Source of the DNA: Tubulanus polymorphus
Lineage: Eukaryota; Nemertea; Palaeonemertea; Tubulaniformes; Tubulanidae
DNA length: 64,000 bases
Reading direction: 5' to 3'
Assembly: GCF_964204645.1 (NCBI RefSeq)
Contig: NC_134036.1
Location: forward strand, 7,860,704 to 7,924,703
Shown: positions 1-12,909 of the stretch, piece after piece
Position numbering within the stretch: position 1 is the first letter of the stretch
Layout of the letters: every line of letters starts with the position of its first letter
Program-made: the position numbers and the translations under genes
Notes under the pieces: model-generated
The model's input: the letters and a program-made list of their open reading frames with translations, nothing else
Told to the model about the DNA's origin: nothing
Database searches by the model: none

Positions 1-12
1 GTCTTTGCCTAA

Positions 13-852
13 GATGTGACGATAAAAAAATTCGTTAAGCTTTGGGGAGCCTCAGGAAATTTCTTTCAACCCACTCAAGTGCATACACCCTCTTGTATTT
101 CATCCACTAAAGATTACACTAAAATACATTTGTACTGGCACTGTCAATTTTTAGGTGGATGGCATGCTGCAACTTGTCTGCACGGAGTTGCGTATGCAGT
201 AAAGACAATGTTAGAATGAGAGAGTGCGCTAGACCACGTGGCCATACTAATGTCCATGAAACAAATACCGACAATAACAGTAAGCAACATGGCGGGTGCC
301 TTGGTTAAGCACGGAATCAAGAGAGATCCGAATATGTTTCCTCCGTATGATGGCCGGCTTCTTGAGCCAACCGAGGATAATATTCGAAGGGCGAAAGAAA
401 ACAAGCTCGACATTAACTTTAAATTTTTGGAAGATGCAGCTTTTGAGGCAAGTCGGTATACAACGCCAAATAACGACCACATGTATGCGAACAATGGTTA
501 TCCAATAACCAAAACGTCAAATCGCTACGTGTTATTGGATAGATTCCACGAGTCGAACAGCAGTTCAGAAGCCGAAAATTTGCGTCGGATTAATCATGTC
601 CGACAATTACGTGGCTGGCTAAACAGTCAGCCACAAGAACAAATCAACAACCGAATTCGTCGTGATATTTATTTTCTGGACGTAAGGAGCCCAGTAAAAC
701 ACGTGTTTGTCATGCGACTGATCGTCCACTCGTGGAACCAGAAGATATATCGGCAGCTGATTTCCGAAATAGAAAAGTGCAGCGATTTGCCGACATCTTT
801 CGATGATTTTGGTCGGATTAAATTAAATGGTAATGTAAACTATGATATATAA
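13..852 (+). pseudogene. HMGXB3-like / KDZ-type transposase remnant
   Basis: One reading frame is open from base 13 to the stop at 850-852 except for an in-frame TGA at 217-219. The product has the look of the C-terminal part of the HMG-domain-containing-protein-3-like (Kyakuja/Dileera/Zisupton-type) transposase family. Family-like stretches are a Cys/His block before the TGA (CLHGVAYAVK), then the segment around NMAGALVKHGIKR, GRLLEPTEDNIRRAKE, and a tail with RGWLNSQPQEQ and VFVMRLIVHSWNQ. The family assignment is from recognition of these blocks, not a search. Upstream is a stop at 10-12, so the N-terminal part is missing or lies in another exon. The premature stop and absent N-terminus suggest a dead DNA-transposon copy. 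A spliced, domesticated host gene is less likely. Confidence 0.5.
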
Positions 853-2761
853 GCCCTTAGACGATAGATATCAATGCCATTTCTATAATCCAGACCATAA
901 TCAATTTTGCAGCTTATACCGAACCAGCCGAAAACGACGTGAACGCCGAAAACGATGATTAGCAACAAAGAGACGTCACCAACGACATGGCAAACGAGGC
1001 TCATTTCTAATTCCTATTATTTGACGTACACTGACCCTATATTCAAACAGTTAAATGTCCTCAAGCTCAAAGATATTGATAACCCCTAACTAGGTACTTT
1101 TATCGAATAATTAGTCCACTCTGAATTATCGGAATCATTCGAAAATTATTGAAGCCAAATTTTTCAAATCTACAGTCATAATACTCCGTGACGTCAAGAT
1201 TTACACACACTTTCTCACAATAGCAAAAGAAGAACAACTTCTGTTAAAATATCCGGCCCTTTACTTCGGAATAACATCAGTCACATCAGTCACAATCTAA
1301 AAAATCTGGAAAATTCTAAACTGTTTCTGAGAATTTATAGAAAAAAAAATACTTTGCTCTTGATTACATTATATATTTATCCTCTGATTAAAACTCAAAT
1401 TATAGTTGTAATGAAAAAATACAATTACACGTCAATCTAACTGTTAATGATCTGTGTAATTGTGTGTGTTGAGGGTTGACTGTGACCGTGTTTTTTGTTA
1501 TCTTTCCCGTTTTTCTTTTCCACTTTTATCTTTTGAGGGACTTTTTTATATAAACTCTTTCTTAGTTTTTACGGAGCCATTCGAGTCTAATTTACAGTAT
1601 TTTGTGTAACGCTTTGCTGCATTCTGCTGCATATTATATTTGAAAAATGGAGCGTTCATTCATTCTTTCCAGGTGACACTTTCATTTCGTGTGCCGTATC
1701 TATTCCTGTTAAAGGAAAATTCACTTTGTCGATTGCTAGCTTTATATTTAGTCATTATTTATATTTTGTCTGAATGCAGAATGAAAGCAGTTCTGAGAAA
1801 TAGTTGAGGTATGTTCTGAAGGCTGTCCTCTTATTAAGAGCTTAAAAAAGCTTCGAGCTGGAACTGGATACAATGCTTTTAAAAAAGCAGAGTTAATAAA
1901 ACTGAATTTAATGGGATTAAATGATGTATTCCAAGAATGAACTGAAATTATTAAGTAAATTCCTAACATTACGCCCAGTTAAGTCTGGTATAATACTAAA
2001 ACGCACGGAGAGCCTCGAATCTGCGGTAGAACGGCAGCAACATTTCAGCTCGTAGAGTTACTACGAAAGATTTCTACCGGCGTTGCTGTTCCACGGCCGT
2101 AGTTTTAAGCAAAAAAAAACTGTCTGACGAATGCCCGTCCATGCAGCAGCAAAACGTCGACTATGTTCTCTTCTACCCCCACGATCATGTACCTATTTCC
2201 CTGGCTGGAATTTACGATAACAAGTCCAATCACGCCGTATGACTTGCTCTGTCTTCATTTGCATTATTATAAGCACCATGTGTGTAATGTTTGTTCGTTA
2301 GATGCTTCACCGCATGTATGTATTCTTGCGAAGTGTACACTCGAATGGCTGACCGCCTCTGTGGCTCCTGCTATGCTGAACCTAGCGACTTCTTTGCATG
2401 GAAGCCTCGCTGCACATTTCACGAGAAAAAGTCATGCTTGCCTTGTCCGTTTTTCGTTGGATTCTGAACTATTAGCCTGAAAACAATTATGTTCAAATTT
2501 ATTCAGATTCATAACATACAACCGAGCTAGTACCTTCTCCCGTAACCCCCACACACGTACGGGCGGTCTTCACTGTAGCATTTTTTGGTGGTCGGTAAGT
2601 CTCTTTTCGTTAATTTTCTTACACCCCAGAATGCAATAGAATATGCTTTGCATTTCAGACAGTATCGAACTTCACAATATTAAGTAACATATTCCACACC
2701 AAAAGGATAGTGTTAAGTAATTAGTTATGTGGCTTTCGTGTTATCTCTTACTCCCCAGTGG
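853..2761. other. AT-rich intergenic stretch, no gene seen
   Basis: No coding region with recognisable homology is visible on either strand. Short open frames here have no family signature and are best treated as chance. The stretch is AT-rich with runs of A/T. Confidence 0.5.
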
Positions 2762-3060
2762 GCACGACAACGTCGTTTCAACGTTGAAACAACGTTGTGT
2801 AAAGACGTCGGATATTGATCGATAATGAAAATTGAAACAACGTCATTTTCTGACTAAATTACAATGTCATGTATACGACGTTAATACAACGTGGTTTCAA
2901 CGTTGAAACAACGTTATTCAAACACGTCGTTATCCAAACACGTTGAATTTTGATAAATAACGAAAATTAAATCGACGTCGTTTTCCGACCAGTTATAGAC
3001 GTCATGTATGCGATGGATACAACATCATTTCAACCAAATACCAACGTAATCTTTTATCAT
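2762..3060. repeat. Degenerate tandem repeat rich in CAACGTTGAAAC palindromes
   Basis: Two diverged units of roughly 130-170 bp lie head to tail. Each contains ACGTCGTTT/ACGTGGTTT, the self-complementary core TTTCAACGTTGAAA and a GACGTCATGTAT-like tail. The internal dyad symmetry and the repeat of the whole block indicate a dispersed palindromic repeat family rather than coding sequence. Confidence 0.7.
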
Positions 3061-3108
3061 TAAACGACATGATAACAGCTCCGTATTTACGTTGAACCTT
3101 CAATTACT

Positions 3109-3261
3109 GGCCGCTCCAAGAAACTGGCTAGGCGTTGGATCGGCGCATGTGAGGTCACCGCCCGCGTAAACGATGTGACCTATGAATTAGTAACACCTAA
3201 CGGATTATCCCGCGTAGTCCATTTCGATCGACTTAAAGCATTTCTCGACCCCCGGCGTTGA
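3109..3261 (+). pseudogene. C-terminal tail of a Gypsy/Ty3-type retrotransposon integrase
   Basis: The frame starting at 3109 reads KKLARRWIGACEVTARV, then VTYELVTP and RVVHFDRLKAF, ending at TGA 3259-3261. This is the small beta-barrel (GPY/F-like) C-terminal segment that follows the catalytic core in LTR-retrotransposon integrases: a K-L-x-x-x-W-x-G entry and a VVHxDRLK exit. The core (HHCC, DDE) is not present upstream, where the palindromic repeat abuts, so only the last 50 codons of pol survive. A purine-rich tract at 4128-4139 downstream is consistent with the 3' end of the same element. Confidence 0.65.
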
Positions 3262-4640
3262 TGTGGAATCCGATCCTGAAACTGACGTTCCTCCTAGAAC
3301 GAAGTCCGGACTGGCCGTCCGCCCACCGACTCGCTATCTGGAGACGTGTTAATGATCATTTGCGTTTCTATATATTTTTCAGCTAACTCGAACAATGAAG
3401 ATCACAAGCAAGAAGATCTCCGAAACCAGCCGATCAGCGTTTAGATACGCTCCTGGTAAAATCAAGTCAGGTGTGGCACGTATGTGACCGGTTCTTCCAA
3501 CTTACAACGAGTAAACGACGACACGTCAGGACGTGTCGACGCAAGGCCGCTGCCCGTTTAGAGACACAATCGGTATACCAATGCTTACAATGCGGTTTCG
3601 AAACGACCACCGACGCGACGGTTCGCCGCTATGTAACGTCAGCACATTTATCGCGACGTCACCGCCAACCGCGATTCGCTATTGGGACTGATTAGACGCC
3701 GGTCCAGACCGGCATCCGTCAGATGAACTTCCTCCCTGCACAATCGTGCGGAGGCTGTCCGTGCTGGAAAAACGTCTCTTATTTATTTTATTTAATTTTA
3801 TACGATACTATCTAGTGAGGATCAAATTCTAACCTTTTGTTGTCGCCTGTCACCCTCTTTTAGAACCTGTTCGACCCTATTACCTGTTTTTGTATGTAAA
3901 TAATCCTGTCTTTTTCCGTATTGTATTTTCCGTGTTCCGTAATGATTTAGCGTTCGCGGCCATATGTATTATTTTTCGGGCTTCCCCCGCAAGGTGTCAC
4001 TCGCAAGGGGAGTCTCCGGTATCTATTGTTGAGATTTCTTGACTCCGGGCCGGTTGCGGTGCACGTTGCCGGGCCGGTCGGTGAACTCGTTTGCCGGTTC
4101 GTTAATTAACGTTGGTAATTGTTGGTCAAGGGGGGACAGTCTTATTCACGATTCCGTCGGAAATTAATTCATTTGAAATAGCAGAGAATCATTTGAAATC
4201 TCCGAAGCGTTTGTCTCAGTAATTAGTACGCGAAAATATGGTGATAGAGCTAGAGTGAAAAATAAAGTAAAGTTTATGATATAATAGTTATCTTTCAGTA
4301 AATTTAAAGCAATTCCTTCTCCTATGCATTTTTCATGCCGGTGATTTGCGAAGTTGAAAATAATCGTAAAATTGGTATAAAAACAATGTATTTATCTTTT
4401 ACCGAACCTTTATTTTCAATACAATTTTCATGGTACAACCAATCATCCTGGGTTTGATTGTCACCCGCTTGGGCTCACGACAATACACACCCTCGCCGCA
4501 AACCCTTCATTGGTCTTTTGCATCGCTTTTTGCATCGCCCATGAGTTCATGTGCGGACAGGTTCCCGCTCAGCACCCACCAGATTGGCTAGATATATTGA
4601 ATCTATAGTTATACTGCATATGTAATAGTGTAATGTGTAA
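3262..4640 (+). mobile_element. 3' remainder of the LTR retrotransposon, possible zinc-finger ORF
   Basis: This GC-richer stretch follows the integrase tail. An open frame at 3471-3695 contains two Cys/His clusters (WHVCDRFFQL..HVRTCRR and YQCLQCGFETTTDATVRRY..H), so it may be a small zinc-finger ORF or the diverged end of an accessory gene. A G-run (AAGGGGGGACAG, 4128-4139) resembles a polypurine tract. A CAATAAA at about 4641 could be an LTR polyadenylation signal. I could not delimit LTR borders. Confidence 0.4.
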
Positions 4641-4712
4641 TCAATAAACAACACGTCATAATATACACAATAAATCTATGAACACAATTTCAGCTAAATC
4701 TTTAGAATTTTC

Positions 4713-4770
4713 ATATCACACGTATAGTCACTTGTTGCACTATATCACACGTATAGTCACTTGTTGCACT
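4713..4770. repeat. 29-bp perfect tandem duplication
   Basis: The unit beginning ATATCACACGTATAGTC occurs twice in direct succession (4713-4741 and 4742-4770). No coding context. Confidence 0.9.
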
Positions 4771-5034
4771 AAGATGCCAGTTACTGAGATATATGCATCA
4801 TGAATACTCACCGTGAATAGATGAGCACAAGTGGACTCCATATCGAATGGCTCTACTGACAATCAGTAGAAGATGGAATGTTAAACCGCTAATAATGAGG
4901 GAAGCATTAATCCATAGTGGCTATATACAGACGGAGGTACTCTAAATGACAAAATTTCACATGAATTCAGCAAACAATAGCAACTATGATTAATTACTAC
5001 TGAATGTTAGGCGAATGTATATGTAATCAGCTAG

Positions 5035-5147
5035 ATCAAGTTCCACAGAAGTGAGTTAAGATTTTACTTGGAGTTAACACATTAAAAATACACTGATTTT
5101 AACTCAAGAGTTTTAGCTCTAACTCAACTGTAGAACCAGGCCCGGAA
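5035..5147. repeat. MITE-like element with AACTC/GAGTT inverted arms, copy 1
   Basis: The segment from the CAAGTTCCACAG end to the CTGTAGAACCAGGCCCGG end has arms that read as inverted complements, enriched in GAGTTAA / TTAACTC. A related copy with the same GGGCCCGGTTC terminus is at 23553-23672. The structure fits a short non-autonomous DNA transposon. Confidence 0.6.
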
Positions 5148-5929
5148 TAACTTTTGCGCACGGCAGTGTGTAAAATTTTTAGGCATGCAGTGACCTTCCA
5201 ATTAACAAGCATCAAGCATCGATCAAGAGACACATTAGTCCTAGTAGATATTGTATATGCGTGGTTTATTTTTAATTGTCGGTGATTTAATTGACAATCA
5301 TATAATGACTCTTAGATTTTTATTTATATAATGGTTGTCATTTACACCTTTATTTCTTACAAAAAGTTTCTTTGAAGGTTCGTTAAATCGTTATCCTAAC
5401 ATCTGCTAAAATCACAAATCCGTTTCCTTTTTTAACCCTAGCATCATGCCTCCGATTAGCAGATCGAACTAGAGCAGTGTTGTAACTATAATTATAACAG
5501 AAATATTTATTGATTTGAAAAAAAATGATATTCAATCATACAAAAGAAACTGATTCGACGCATTTAACTTGACACTATACCGTTTCGACCTCAGTTTGAT
5601 AGGTTTAAGAACTGCAGTTAGATGTGTTGTCTGTAATAAGAACTTTGAAGAAAACGTCAATATAAACCATTATGGATTTGATATTGATACACCGGTCACA
5701 ATCCTCTCTTTTATCGTTATCTATAAAATACTTGAGTAAGGCCCTGGCGAGAGAACGTGTCCGTGCACGAATCCGAATGAATAAATTGAGATACCGGATG
5801 ATAATATTGAAGATAATATATTTTATTTACCTTGAACAAAGAATGATTTTCCTAATCCATATTGTATATGAATCCCTATCGTTCCGAAGCTTCTCCTGTC
5901 CTGCTGTCGACACTCGTCTTACTAAGGTA

Positions 5930-6915
5930 CAGATTCTCCCCTCTCTCTCGATAGCGGCCCCCTTTTGTAGAAAGAACCGGCATTCTCAGAATTCCGATTC
6001 TCCCACGCAGGGTCTTCCGCTTTTTGGCAAGGAGCAGCTACCCAACTGTCATGACCGTTTTTAATTACGGAAAATTTAGCCCTACTGATTTGCTGATCTA
6101 AAGGTTTTTTAGAAACTGATTTGCTGATATAAACTTTTCTTCCAACCCTCCTGTCATGACGCGTTGTGATTTACTCACTCCTTGCTAGTCGTTGTTGAGA
6201 GAGCAGCTATTGTCTGTGAATTACCAACGAGCGCATACAGACAACAGAAACTTCAGACAGCTAGTTTTAACATTGAACACAAATTAATTTTTCTAAAACA
6301 TTAGCGATTATTAACAATTTGTTCTTAAACAACATCTAGATTACTCAAATTAAATATCTTTTCAAAACTTTGTTTTCTTTTCTAATTACAGTACAAATTC
6401 ATTGTTTCTTTTTTAATTATTATAATTAACTACGATTCGGAATACATTGTGATTGATTATCAATTCTTAAATTATTTGAAATACTTATATTAATTATTTT
6501 ATCTACAATTTAACTAATTCTATTTTAATACAGGATAAGCAAAACAACCACATCTTCCTAAACTTCCGGTTTTTCCTTTTACGGAAAGTAGCCGGGAATA
6601 TCATCAAGTATCAGCGTGATCCCTTCACGAGCCTCATTATAAATACACTCCATTGTTCCGACCCAACCAAATATGGTTCCAACTATTTAAAAGTTTTATA
6701 TAAAGATTTTCTGAATGTTTGCCATATCTCAAAGCAGAAGAACCGAGAAAGAATTGTCTTTTATAGACTGATTTATGGTTTGCGTAATTCTTACTACTAG
6801 TACGTTCTTGTCTGACGGCTTTAACGTAACCCCCACGCATACGGAAACAACATTAAGAACATTTCTAAATACTACGAAAAATTTTCAAATACTACGAAAA
6901 TCTAGCTGTGGATCA
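5930..6915. repeat. Dispersed non-coding repeat family, copy 1
   Basis: About 1 kb that recurs, diverged, at 13660-14255 and 22690-23545. Shared landmarks are TTCCGATTCTCCCAC, GGCAAGGAGCAG, TTAGCGATTATTAACA, AATACAGGATAAGCAAAAC, TCTGAATGTTTGCCA and AGCAGAAGAACCGAGAAAG. No conserved reading frame is visible, so it is a non-autonomous transposon or an untranslated fragment of one. Confidence 0.75.
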
Positions 6916-9900
6916 ATATCAATATATATTGACATCCATTTTAATTCTGCTGAATTAACATCTTAATCCACCAATTTAGATTCATCTCCTAAATAACGGT
7001 TCAGCTTTACTTGCTACTGATTATTAAAAAAACATGATCTATACCATATGTGTTCATCAATTCGGGATGATGCTGTTGTAATCCGAATCTTAAAAGGGAA
7101 CAGGTGAGTTCATACAGTGGGAATTATTAAAATTGAGCTGAAATTGTATTCAACAGTTTATCGATTAGGGAGGTGTCATTCCGTATTAAATATCATTAGA
7201 TACCGTACATAGTACCGGGGTATTTCTAGTTTTTACTATGAAGATTCATTGATATTTATTCTCGATAGTATTAGAACTTCCAAGGTGTTATCGGCTTCTC
7301 AAATAGCGAGTTATTTATAGTTTCATTCAATCGCCCGCTAAAGGTGTATTCACAAATTTCAAATTTTAGAGGTGCAATGGTTGTCGCGTGATATTTGAAG
7401 ATTAAATCTTTGCGTCGGGAGTTAATAGTTGTCAACGGTGGCAGCCTTCTACGCCCGATCGTTTGCACGCTGGGGAGTAAAAATCTACATTTGGGGATTC
7501 CGATTCAAGATGATTGAAAATCCTTAACCGGAATATTCGAGACTTAGAGACTTATTTTTTTTTTGCTAAAGAATAAACTAACTGCCAAAAATCATTTTCA
7601 ACCCTGAATGATGTAATGGGCAGAATAGGAAGGCCTAACCAGTTCTAATCTGACTCCTCATCATGCAATATCCTAATTATTAGAAGGGGAACAACGATAA
7701 TTCGACTCGCCTAACACACTCGCCAGATAACATGTTGATGTTTGGCCTACACGCAGGCAAAAATTATTATGAAGATGTCACACGCTTATTTTTCTGTGGA
7801 AACCTTACTGCTTTTTCAAAAACAATTATAGCTGTAAGTAATTCGATACCTATCGATCAAAACTTAATCTTGAATATGTACACGTATATAAAACCTTCAA
7901 CGTGTTTGTTTGGATGAAGTGCGGAAAAGCCTTTATCGGGTTTGCTTTCAGAACATATGTTCCATCCATTATCGATTTCACACATGCATCTGATATTTTG
8001 AAATAATTTCCTTTTTATTTTATGTTTCAAATATCACATTTCATCGTATAATAACGGAAGACTATTAATACCTGTAGACCAGTTTAATTTGTGAGCCCGT
8101 CGACAACTTCTCAGACATCATAAGTGTGAAATATTAACGACCAATCCCTGAAATCATCTGCAAATGTTATTTGATATATTGTGTGGTACTTGTAGTTCAT
8201 TTTTTCGCATTTTTAAAGCAAAATTACTATAGGCGATGCCCTGTTTAATGTGAAATGTAACGTCAAACAGTCTTTTTTGAAAGTGCAAGAATGAATATCG
8301 TTTGTCCCGATTTTGTAGATCATTGCTCATAAAAAACGTATCAGGTGAAGTGAGGATTTTCACATATAAAAATATCCGGATAAAATGTTAAATGACTTGT
8401 GATTTTAGTTCAATCAAAAAGTTACCAGCTGAAATACTGACGATGAGATCAATCAATTGTTGTAACTGTTGTTTTTAATCAACACATTTTAGGGAAAAGA
8501 CATTTTGATAAATCGATTTGAGAATGCTTTTTGATAATCTCCAATGCCTGGTCTTCATCTTCAGTTACGAATGTCTCAACTTAAGTATCGGGTCTTTCTA
8601 TATTTTTTTGCACTAAATATCTTAAAAAATTGGAATAATTTTTATGGTATTCCACAGAATTTCACCTGCACTGATTATGGTAATAAAGACACAATGCCAA
8701 AATGTCTTTTCTTGGTAATGTCCATACAAATATATGGCAAGACCCTCAGATCCTATCCGTGGAAACTCCCTTAACTAATATAGTCAGGTTTTTAAATTCG
8801 GACATGACTTACACGTTGAATTATTGTTACGAAATTTTAAATTGTTCTGATGCAAATTTATCGACTTTCGAACCAGATATTTATTTGGCGCAATTGATCC
8901 TAACGGTATGCTTTTATCATTTCTACGCTTGGTGCTGTGATTGTTTTAGACAGTTTGGCTGAATAATTTAGGCATCATCGAATTCGCTCCAGACCGTGTT
9001 AAAAGAAGCAACTGTGAACAACACCTCGAAAACAAGATCTGCGGTGATCAAAATCATCAACTACAATTTCTCTTTGAAAGAAAATTAAATATCCGTCTTA
9101 GATATGTTCCTTGAATTCAATTTCGAGAAAGAATTTAGGAAGAGAATAAATGTTGTCGTCACCTAGATTCGAACCCGTGTCGTGTTATCACGACCACAGC
9201 GAATAGAAGTAGTTGTTAAAGTGACGGATCGATTTATCCATATCAAGAGCTGTACTCGAATTATGTTTGCTTTCAAAACGTATGTTTTTGGGCAAAATCG
9301 ATTTAACGCCTATATATTGCTGGCTAAATTATCATTGCATGCTGTGAAATTCGCTGACGAAACTAGTGAGTAGAATTATATGTTACATGGTAAGCATAAT
9401 TATTATGACATGATTTTTCATCGGTGTTTTTAATTAGATATGTCTTACTATCATGTGCATACATGTTTATTATCACGTGGATGCGTCCCGAGAAAATCAT
9501 TTAGAAATGAAATCAAAATTTCGTTTGACGTCGCGAGTTTTTATCTCAACATTAATTCGTTTACGCTAAAGGGGATGTTTCCGTAATCACTGTCTGATTT
9601 CATGAATTTAACGCAGCTTTGGAAGACGTCCTTTTTAGCGAAAAGATTATTAATTTTTCAAATCAAATCAGGTGATTCATCTAAATCATTCTTTTTCTGT
9701 AATCCTTAGGTCGAAACAGTGCGCGCACATACACATTTACTAAAACTATAAAAGCATGATATACGACATGAAAAATTGTCCATTTTATCCTTTTAGGTGT
9801 TTTTGATTGAGAGATCATCAGTTAAAGAATAGGTATTATGAACTATTCAAAATTCATCTATTATAAGTATAATACTACATTGAATTGTTATTTCAAATGT

Positions 9901-10236
9901 CTTCCTGCCATTTCATATGCAATGTTTTCAGGATATTGCGTCCAACGGCTGATTACAAATACTCTCAGAATGTGATGTTAAAATCAGTTTATCAATTAAT
10001 AGAAAACAATTAATAAAAGACTGCATAAAAAGAAAATACATTACATTGTCAAAAAATCTAAAGATAACGAAAATATTGATTACCACCATGATAAGCAACA
10101 AAATGGCATTCAACCATATAAAAGCTTAAAACGAATTTTTGGTTTTTTAGGAATAAGGAAATTCGTCGTCAATCGAATTAATCGTATAATCCATTGAAAT
10201 CTAAATTCATCAAAATGTGTATATTTTACTTTCAGA
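6916..10236. other. Long AT-rich intergenic stretch; only weak candidate features
   Basis: No recognisable protein domain. Two weak items: (1) a possible exon at about 8659-8900 (acceptor-like TATTCCACAG, donor-like AACGGTATGC) with a frame rich in N-glycosylation sites and cysteines but with a frame break; (2) on the minus strand a tRNA B-box-like GGTTCGAATC at 9166-9175 next to a GTCGTG/CACGAC stem, without a convincing A box, so at most an old tRNA-derived SINE fragment. Confidence 0.4.
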
Positions 10237-11172
10237 ATGTTCACTAAATTCTTGTCCCTCGCCTTGATCTTGTTTATTGTCATCGGAGCTATTGAAGGTA
10301 TATAACCTACTTATTATTAGAGAGAAGTTTTGTGTACTCGGACGTAGAAATAGTATTACTTGTCAGTTCATATATTTGAGTTGACCATGTTAGCTTATTG
10401 GAAGTCGTTGATTATCAATTATGTAGTAATGGCATTCCTCATTAATTCCGATTATACTTGCATTGATTGAAAACGGTGAATTTTCTAAGTTTTGATGACA
10501 CCGCCGTTTTTTATCTCATCAGGGTGTGGGAACTATCTCGGATGTTATAAGGACGGCCCTCAAAGAGATTTGACTAGTCGTGCAGCCGATACAAAGAAAA
10601 GAACAATCCAATCATGCGTGCAAACATGTAAGGATAAAGGTAATGACAATTCTACTTGTGTATTAGACCAAAAGACTAAGAGAGGTAAAATGACGAGATT
10701 TTGAATTTGAAGTTCGCCATGGATCACAGCCTTAAGCTCTGCAATGTACCACAAATTGAACAAAAGTCATTTATGATTCGTGTCTTTCTTGAAATGCGGC
10801 GACACAGACAATAGCAACTACTTTTTCAACTATATCTACAATAAAAACTCCGAGAGGAGGACCGCGTTAACAAAGTTTCCCCAGAATGTGCTTCATAACA
10901 GTGTTAAACTAATAACTATAAATAGACTTTTCACGAACCTTTAGACCCTCACACCTTTGTTTTTCCGATGAATAATCGTCAAATTTACCTTTTTTTCAGG
11001 ATATAAATTCGCTGGACTTCAGGCTGGTTGGCAATGTTTCTGTGGTAATCGTGTCGGCAAGTATGGACCAGCACCAGAATCTCAATGTAACATGAAATGT
11101 TTAGCAAACCCAAATGAAACATGTGGAGGCGGCTATTGGAAGAATTCCGTATACGTTACTTCAATCATGTAA
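10237..11172 (+). CDS. Secreted single-WSC-domain protein, three coding exons
   Basis: Three exons can be joined in frame: 10237-10297, 10523-10639 and 11000-11172, with GT-AG introns in phase 1. Exon 1 encodes a signal peptide (Met, Lys, then a hydrophobic stretch [16 protein letters not shown]). Exons 2 and 3 encode one WSC domain, a cysteine-rich presumed carbohydrate-binding module: YLGCYKDG near its start, [10 protein letters not shown], then [25 protein letters not shown] and [14 protein letters not shown]. The eight cysteines fit the family pattern. There is no transmembrane segment or further domain, so the product of about 115 residues is predicted to be secreted and may bind glycans, for example in mucosal or immune contexts (inference). 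A TTTCAG just before the ATG may be the acceptor of a 5' UTR intron. This is the best-supported intact host gene in the window. Confidence 0.85.
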
Positions 11173-11210
11173 ATATAAGATGAATTCGATGTTCGTCGAT
11201 TTAGAACCTC

Positions 11211-11216
11211 AATAAA
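11211..11216 (+). promoter_or_regulatory. Polyadenylation signal AATAAA of the WSC gene
   Basis: AATAAA lies 39 bases after the WSC stop codon, the expected place for a short 3' UTR. Confidence 0.7.
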
Positions 11217-11333
11217 AATTGATTAAAAATGCATGTATTATGTTTTCTTTAATCAACTTCAATTGACGTCAGAGACGGAGATGAGTCCGTTGTGCTGGAT
11301 CTAAACAGGGCTACCCAATCACCGATAAAACAG

Positions 11334-11530
11334 TAAAAAAATCCAGCAGCAGATGAACCAGAAATTTCCGTTTAGAAATCCGTTTTATATCAGGCCGTTT
11401 TGTAATCATAATCCGATAGTCAAACAATCTGAAAAACGGATTTTATCCGTTAAAAAAATGCAACGGAAAATCTGTTGAATTACAGATTTCTAAACGGAAT
11501 TTTCTGGTTCATCTGCTGTCGGTTTTTTTA
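11334..11530. repeat. MITE with about 45-bp terminal inverted repeats
   Basis: The left end (AATCCAGCAGCAGATGAACC then GAAATTTCCGTTTAGAAATC) is the inverted complement of the right end (GATTTCTAAACGGAATTTTC then GGTTCATCTGCTGTCGG). The interior is rich in CGGATTTT/ATCCGTT motifs and is non-coding. Confidence 0.8.
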
Positions 11531-12376
11531 AATGTTTTCATCCGATGTGTCCATGACTTTTCCGTACTAAGCGAGCAAAAATCCATTGAACAGACAGAAT
11601 ATAATTCAATAATACAGGTTTTAATACGATCTAAAAATGGTACAAAATTTTGACTGACTTTAAGTATATGTAATAACAAAACCGTTGCAAAATGCGTGAT
11701 CTATCTAGCATCGCTTTTACACATTTACTGTAATGATTAAAGAAAATAACTAAATATCCCTTTCTGTTAGAATGGCTACGATGATGTTCCTTGAGTGGTG
11801 ATTTGAATTAACATACGTACATACAGAAAAATCCTAACAAATTAACATAAAAGAGTATTCAATTAAAACTTATCAACTCTTGACTCACTTAAAAAAATTC
11901 ACTTTCCTAAAAGCCTGTTACATTATTTCAAGGAATTACTGCACTTGTGAATGTGATTCTAATAATATGTGTACTAGAACAATTGGTCCACGTACGATTA
12001 AGCTACTGACGTAAAAAACAACCGAAAAAGCGTCTCAATTGATCGTTTCTACAAAATTATACCCTCAAAACGATAATGACTTGAAAGCGTACATTACTCG
12101 TGATAAAATTCCATTCTTAACACAGAGTAACATGAGACACATCTACATAGTCTAATGTAAAACTAGTAAGATATGCATATGCATAAGAATCGGTAAAGGC
12201 TGAATTATTTCATACAATTTCTATATATGCATCCGGATTTTGGATGTACTGGTGCAATATGTTGCCAAAAATAAAATCTGATCACCATTCTTTTTAATTC
12301 ACATGAATTAAAAAGATTTCTAGTACAACGAAAGTCTTCTATAACCTTCATTTGCTTTGCAGCACATTTTCCCCTA

Positions 12377-12777
12377 TTATCTGTTGATCTCTTTTTCTGC
12401 TGGTGTAGTTTTCTCTTTGAAAGCAAAGACTGAGGGAACAGCGTCTGGTTTCAAGATTTTCCTTTCCCCTGAAATTGAAATTTGGACAACACGTTTAAAG
12501 ATAAAAGCCTTTAAAAGTTAAAAAGAGCTTAGTGGTAGATTTTCAGCATATAGATTTCTCATGCAAATTTAAACTAACCTTAAAGTTCAGTTTCTCTGTG
12601 ATCATCCGATTTAAAGTGCTTGTGACAAACAAAGCTACGTTGACCAGGCGACCATAACTTTCTTTTGTCAGTATTATCGGCTCTTTTTATTGCTACACAC
12701 CATTCCTTACACAGGTTTTTCTTGGTAGGGAACTTATGTCCCCCTTTGTTATTGCGACCAACCACAACACAATAGGC
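12377..12777 (-). pseudogene. THAP zinc-finger domain remnant in two exons
   Basis: On the minus strand the segment from 12777 to 12580 encodes most of a THAP DNA-binding domain: YCVVVGRNN, GHKFPTKKN, KEWCVAIKR, then RSFVCHKHFKSDDH (the C2CH zinc ligands, with the second CxxH as CHKH). After an intron-like gap ending in TTTCAATTTCAG, a second segment from 12468 reads LKPDAVPSVFAFKEK, the typical sequence after a THAP finger. The frame of exon 1 hits TAA just before the only good donor (AAGGTTAGT), a TAG precedes the domain, and exon 2 stops at 12377-12379. It is therefore probably a relic of a P-element-type transposase or a dead THAP gene. Confidence 0.6.
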
Positions 12778-12909
12778 CTAGTCATACATTGTGAAATCTC
12801 CGATAATAGCACGAATAACAACATTTGACTTGGATTTTACTTCCGGGTTGTCTCGCAAATCTCGCAAAAATGGCTCGTGAGAATGGTGCTGAATTTAACC
12901 CGGAAATGA

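Noticed and set aside
144-494. Minus-strand 116-codon frame opposite the transposase remnant
   Set aside because: Shadow of the plus-strand coding frame, no family resemblance.
8544-8962. Overlapping frames with Cys and N-glycosylation sites
   Set aside because: Frame break between the two parts and no matching splice signals. Kept only as a weak exon candidate.
9150-9190. tRNA gene on the minus strand
   Set aside because: Only a B-box-like GGTTCGAATC. Acceptor and D arms do not fold, so not a tRNA.
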